Positions 36,042-39,189 of a DNA stretch of 39,189 nt are shown one piece after another. Every line of letters starts with the position of its first letter. The stretch's first letter is position 1. The notes under the pieces are model-generated. The model did not search any database. It was not told the DNA's origin and saw only the letters and a program-made list of their open reading frames with translations. A program made the translations under genes and the position numbers. The stretch is from an uncultured Pyrinomonadaceae bacterium (GTDB taxonomy: Bacteria; Acidobacteriota; Blastocatellia; Pyrinomonadales; Pyrinomonadaceae), in NCBI GenBank assembly GCA_902805935.1, contig CADCUR010000055.1:1-39189 (forward strand), read 5' to 3'.

Positions 36042-37556
36042 TCACATTCGATTCTGATGCGCCGCCGCTCTGCCCGCCAATGCCCAACGACTGGCGGTTT
36101 GCTGCGTCTTGTCCGACTCGTTCGAGACGGTTTTCCGTTCTCCGGCGTTTGCCAAAACCGCTGCAATGACGGCTAAATCGCGCGCCGCCTCGTCAACTTC
36201 CCTCGCTTTTTTTCGTTCGGTAAAACGCCCGATGAAACCCGTGTCGAGATTTCCCGAAATAAATTCACTGTCCTCGACGATTTCACGAAAAAACGGCAAA
36301 GTCGTTTTGATGCCGCCGACTTCGTATTCGCGCAAGGCGCGGCGCAGGCGATCAATCGCTTCCTCGCGCGTTTTGCCGAAGACGGCGAGTTTGGAAATCA
36401 TCGGGTCGTAATAAATCGAAACCTCCGCGCCTTCGTAAACGCCGCCGTCGTCGCGCACGCCGCCGCCTTGCGGAACTCGTAATCGGGTAATTTTCCCGGG
36501 CGACGGCAGAAAATTATTTTCCGGGTCTTCGGCGTAAACGCGGCATTCAATCGCGTGATTTTCCCACTTGATTTCCTCTTGCGTAAAAGATAATTTCTCC
36601 CCGTATGCGACCCGAATTTGCTCGCGCACGAGGTCAATGCCCGTGACTAATTCCGTCACCGGATGTTCGACCTGCAGGCGCGTGTTCATTTCCAAAAAAT
36701 AAAACTCGCGCGTTTCGTCAGACACTAAAAACTCGACTGTTCCGGCGCCGACGTAATCAACCGCGCGCGCCACCTTTATCGCGCTCTCGCCCATCGCGCG
36801 GCGAAGTTCCTTTGAATTTATCGGCGACGGACATTCTTCGACGACTTTCTGGTGCCGCCTTTGAATCGAACATTCGCGCTCGCCCAGGTGAACGTAATTT
36901 CCGTGTTTGTCCGCAAAAATCTGAATCTCGATATGGCGCGGGCGCACGACCGCTTTTTCGACGTAAACTTCGTCGTTATTAAATGAAGCGAGCGCTTCGC
37001 CGCGCGCGGTTTCGTAAGCCGACTTTAAATCTTCCGCCGTTTCGACGAACCGCATTCCTTTGCCGCCGCCGCCCGCCGAAGCCTTGAGCATTATCGGATA
37101 GCCGATTTCCAGCGCGATTCGCTGCGCTTCCTCGTAAGTTTCGAGCGGTTCGGTCGTTCCCGGCACGACCGGCACATCGGCTTCAATCGCAATTTTTCTG
37201 GCAGAAATTTTTCCGCCCATCGCTTCCATCGCTTCGGGCGCGGGTCCAATAAAAACGATATTTTCCTTTGCCGCCAATCTGACGAAATCCGCGTTCTCCG
37301 ATAAAAAGCCGTAGCCCGGATGAATCGCTTCCGCGCCAGATTTTTTGACCGCTTCGATAATCTTTTCGCCGCGCAGATAGCTTTCCGACGATGGCGGCGC
37401 GCCGATAAAATATGCTACGTCCGCCATTCTGACATGCAGCGCGTCGCGGTCTGCGTCCGAGTAAACGGCGACTGATTTGATGTTCATATCGCGGCAGGCG
37501 CGAATGACGCGGCAGGCGATTTCGCCGCGATTGGCGATTAAAATCTTCTTAAACAT
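36042..37556 (-). CDS. accC: Biotin carboxylase subunit of acyl/acetyl-CoA carboxylase
   Basis: MFKKILIANRGEIACRVIRACRDM; KASAGGGGKGMR; LGERECSIQRRHQKVVEE; FYFLEMNTRLQVEHPVTE. Confidence 0.95.
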   Translation of the reverse strand: MFKKILIANRGEIACRVIRACRDMNIKSVAVYSDADRDALHVRMADVAYFIGAPPSSESYLRGEKIIEAVKKSGAEAIHPGYGFLSENADFVRLAAKENIVFIGPAPEAMEAMGGKISARKIAIEADVPVVPGTTEPLETYEEAQRIALEIGYPIMLKASAGGGGKGMRFVETAEDLKSAYETARGEALASFNNDEVYVEKAVVRPRHIEIQIFADKHGNYVHLGERECSIQRRHQKVVEECPSPINSKELRRAMGESAIKVARAVDYVGAGTVEFLVSDETREFYFLEMNTRLQVEHPVTELVTGIDLVREQIRVAYGEKLSFTQEEIKWENHAIECRVYAEDPENNFLPSPGKITRLRVPQGGGVRDDGGVYEGAEVSIYYDPMISKLAVFGKTREEAIDRLRRALREYEVGGIKTTLPFFREIVEDSEFISGNLDTGFIGRFTERKKAREVDEAARDLAVIAAVLANAGERKTVSNESDKTQQTASRWALAGRAAAHQNRM

Positions 37557-37674
37557 TGATTTTTATTTTTTGGTTTTTGATTTTTGATTTTTGGTTTTTA
37601 GTCCGTCGGCATTTAGTCGAGCATCGAATTCGCTCGATTTACTAAAAAATAAAAACCAAAAAATAAAAATCAAT
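37555..37674. repeat. Perfect 24-bp inverted repeat of A/T-rich heptamers filling the intergenic space between accC and its upstream gene
   Basis: ATTGATTTTTATTTTTTGGTTTTT (37555-37578) and AAAAACCAAAAAATAAAAATCAAT (37651-37674); inner TCGAGC (37617-22)/GCTCGA (37632-37). Confidence 0.95.
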
Positions 37675-37960
37675 CCAACATCGAATTTCCGTGATTTTTC
37701 GGGTCGAATCTGACGCCGACTTTCGCGCCCGGCGCATATTTTAACGGATTCTCGCGCTGCTCTTCGGTTAAAACCTCCGACGATTCAAAATCCACGCCCT
37801 GCACGCTGTAGAAGTAATAGACGATTTCTTCACCCGCCTCGGATGTTTCGCCGTCAATGATTGTGCCGTCGGTGATTCTGCCCCTTGTCTGCAAAAATTC
37901 CCGCCGCGCGGTTTCCGAATTAATCGTATTTTTAGATTTTAAAATATCGAAAAGTCCCAT
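37670..37960 (-). CDS. Hypothetical 96-aa protein
   Basis: MGLFDILKSKNTINSETARREFLQTRGRITDGTIID...; co-directional, 3 bp from next gene. Confidence 0.65.
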   Translation of the reverse strand: MGLFDILKSKNTINSETARREFLQTRGRITDGTIIDGETSEAGEEIVYYFYSVQGVDFESSEVLTEEQRENPLKYAPGAKVGVRFDPKNHGNSMLD

Positions 37961-37963
37961 CGC

Positions 37964-38404
37964 TTAATCCATTATCAAAGGCGGTTTGTTATATTTGGCG
38001 CGCAGTTCGTTGACCGCCGACAAAACCATCGGGCGGCGGATAAGTTTCGCTTCCAGCGGGCGTTTGCCCGGAACGTCCATCATTATTAATCCCAAAAGAA
38101 TCGTCGGAACGCCCGGTCCGGGCGTGAAAATCATTACGATTCCGGCGATTACGAGAAGAAAACCGACAACGTTTTTGACGATGAACGCCGTCCACCTGAC
38201 CGAGAAATGATTGTCCGTATTTATTTCCCTGACGTAAGACGAGCTGAAATAATCTGCCGGAATCTTTATCATCCCGATAACAATCAATCCGTAGCTGGCA
38301 ATTATCGTAATGACCGTAAATAACAGCCCCCAGGCGATAAGACTCCACGTCAGCGATTCCCAAAACCGCACGAGCCATTCCCAAATTCCTGAAAACAAAT
38401 CCAT
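37964..38404 (-). CDS. PGPGW-motif transmembrane protein
   Basis: Several TM segments; IVMIFTPGPGVPTILLGLIMMDVPGKRPLEAKL. Confidence 0.75.
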   Translation of the reverse strand: MDLFSGIWEWLVRFWESLTWSLIAWGLLFTVITIIASYGLIVIGMIKIPADYFSSSYVREINTDNHFSVRWTAFIVKNVVGFLLVIAGIVMIFTPGPGVPTILLGLIMMDVPGKRPLEAKLIRRPMVLSAVNELRAKYNKPPLIMD

Positions 38405-38445
38405 AACTGAGTTTTAGTTGCCGGATTTTAGCGACAAACCCGAAA

Positions 38446-39078
38446 CTAAATTTTCGCTTCCGTCTGCCGAAGTTCCTTCCAAATATAAAACATCCGGTGG
38501 ATGAACGTCCAAAGCGAGGCGATTGCCAGAACCCACAGCACCTGCGGCATCCGGTTAGCGAAAAACGAATCGGAATTCGGAAACGTCGAGAGTGCTCCGA
38601 TAATCAGCAGCACGATTCTTTCCGGTCGCTGGAGAAATCCGACGTTGGCTTTCACGCCGAAGCCTTCCGAACGCGCCGTCGCATAGCTGACCATAACCGA
38701 ACCGATCAAACCGACGCCCGCCAACGTGACGTTCAGAAGCGAATGATGCGGCGTGTTGCTGGCGTAAAAAATAATGATGCCGAGAAACGAAACCATATCC
38801 GAAAGTCGGTCGAGCGAAGAATCGAGAAATCCGCCGAATGGCGTGACTCTGCCCGATAGCCTAGCGACGTTGCCGTCAAGCATATCGAAAAGATTGGCGA
38901 CGATTAAAACAATTCCCGCCCAGAAAAATTCGCCCAAGCCGAACAAAACGCCGCAGCCGACGTTAATCGTAACGCCAATGACGGTTAAGACGTTCGGATT
39001 GATGCCGCCGAACGCCAGCCAGCGCACCATCGCATTGATGATTCGCATTGCCCCGCGTCCGATGCTGGCTCCAAACAT
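38446..39078 (-). CDS. CDP-alcohol phosphatidyltransferase
   Basis: Signature DGNVARLSGRVTPFGGFLDSSLD = DGxxARx8GxxxDxxxD; multiple TM helices. Confidence 0.92.
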   Translation of the reverse strand: MFGASIGRGAMRIINAMVRWLAFGGINPNVLTVIGVTINVGCGVLFGLGEFFWAGIVLIVANLFDMLDGNVARLSGRVTPFGGFLDSSLDRLSDMVSFLGIIIFYASNTPHHSLLNVTLAGVGLIGSVMVSYATARSEGFGVKANVGFLQRPERIVLLIIGALSTFPNSDSFFANRMPQVLWVLAIASLWTFIHRMFYIWKELRQTEAKI

Positions 39079-39189
39079 ACAAGTTCTTTCTTATCAGCTA
39101 CAAGATATAATAAAGTGTCGCACAGCAAGTAACGATTAAAGCCTGCTAATTCCGCAATACTCGAAACTAACACACAACAGCTACATTTT

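Overview
39.2 kb bacterial chromosomal window, densely coding. Gene content (hexameric FG-GAP/VCBS secreted proteins, a DUF1800/DUF1501 pair, tandem DUF2382 proteins, PGPGW protein) suggests Acidobacteriota, possibly Blastocatellia; this is inference only. Most genes are housekeeping or stress: pgpH-like HD hydrolase, hflX, lexA-like, deaD, two-component system, recQ, an arsC/ygfZ/Uma2/ypdA cluster, mrp, an IscA/ErpA-type carrier, accC and a CDP-alcohol phosphatidyltransferase. No tRNA, rRNA, CRISPR array or complete transposon was recognised. Main points for a second look: (1) an integron-type integrase (IntI family) at the left edge with no attC array in the window; (2) a LexA-family protein with catalytic Ser replaced by Ala and no recognisable Ala-Gly cleavage site; (3) hflX whose conserved N-terminus extends upstream of every AUG/GUG/UUG, with a Shine-Dalgarno 11 nt before an in-frame AUC; (4) intergenic regions filled by short-period (7-8 nt) arrays, three arranged as inverted repeats between co-directional genes, one a perfect 24-bp repeat running from a stop codon to the accC start codon; (5) a REP-like palindrome present both in front of recQ and inside the 3' end of ypdA; (6) a 130-nt nested palindrome between the DUF1501 gene and the Fe-S carrier gene; (7) the same six-repeat C-terminal module on two unrelated secreted proteins. 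No searches or folding programs were run; identities come from reading motifs.
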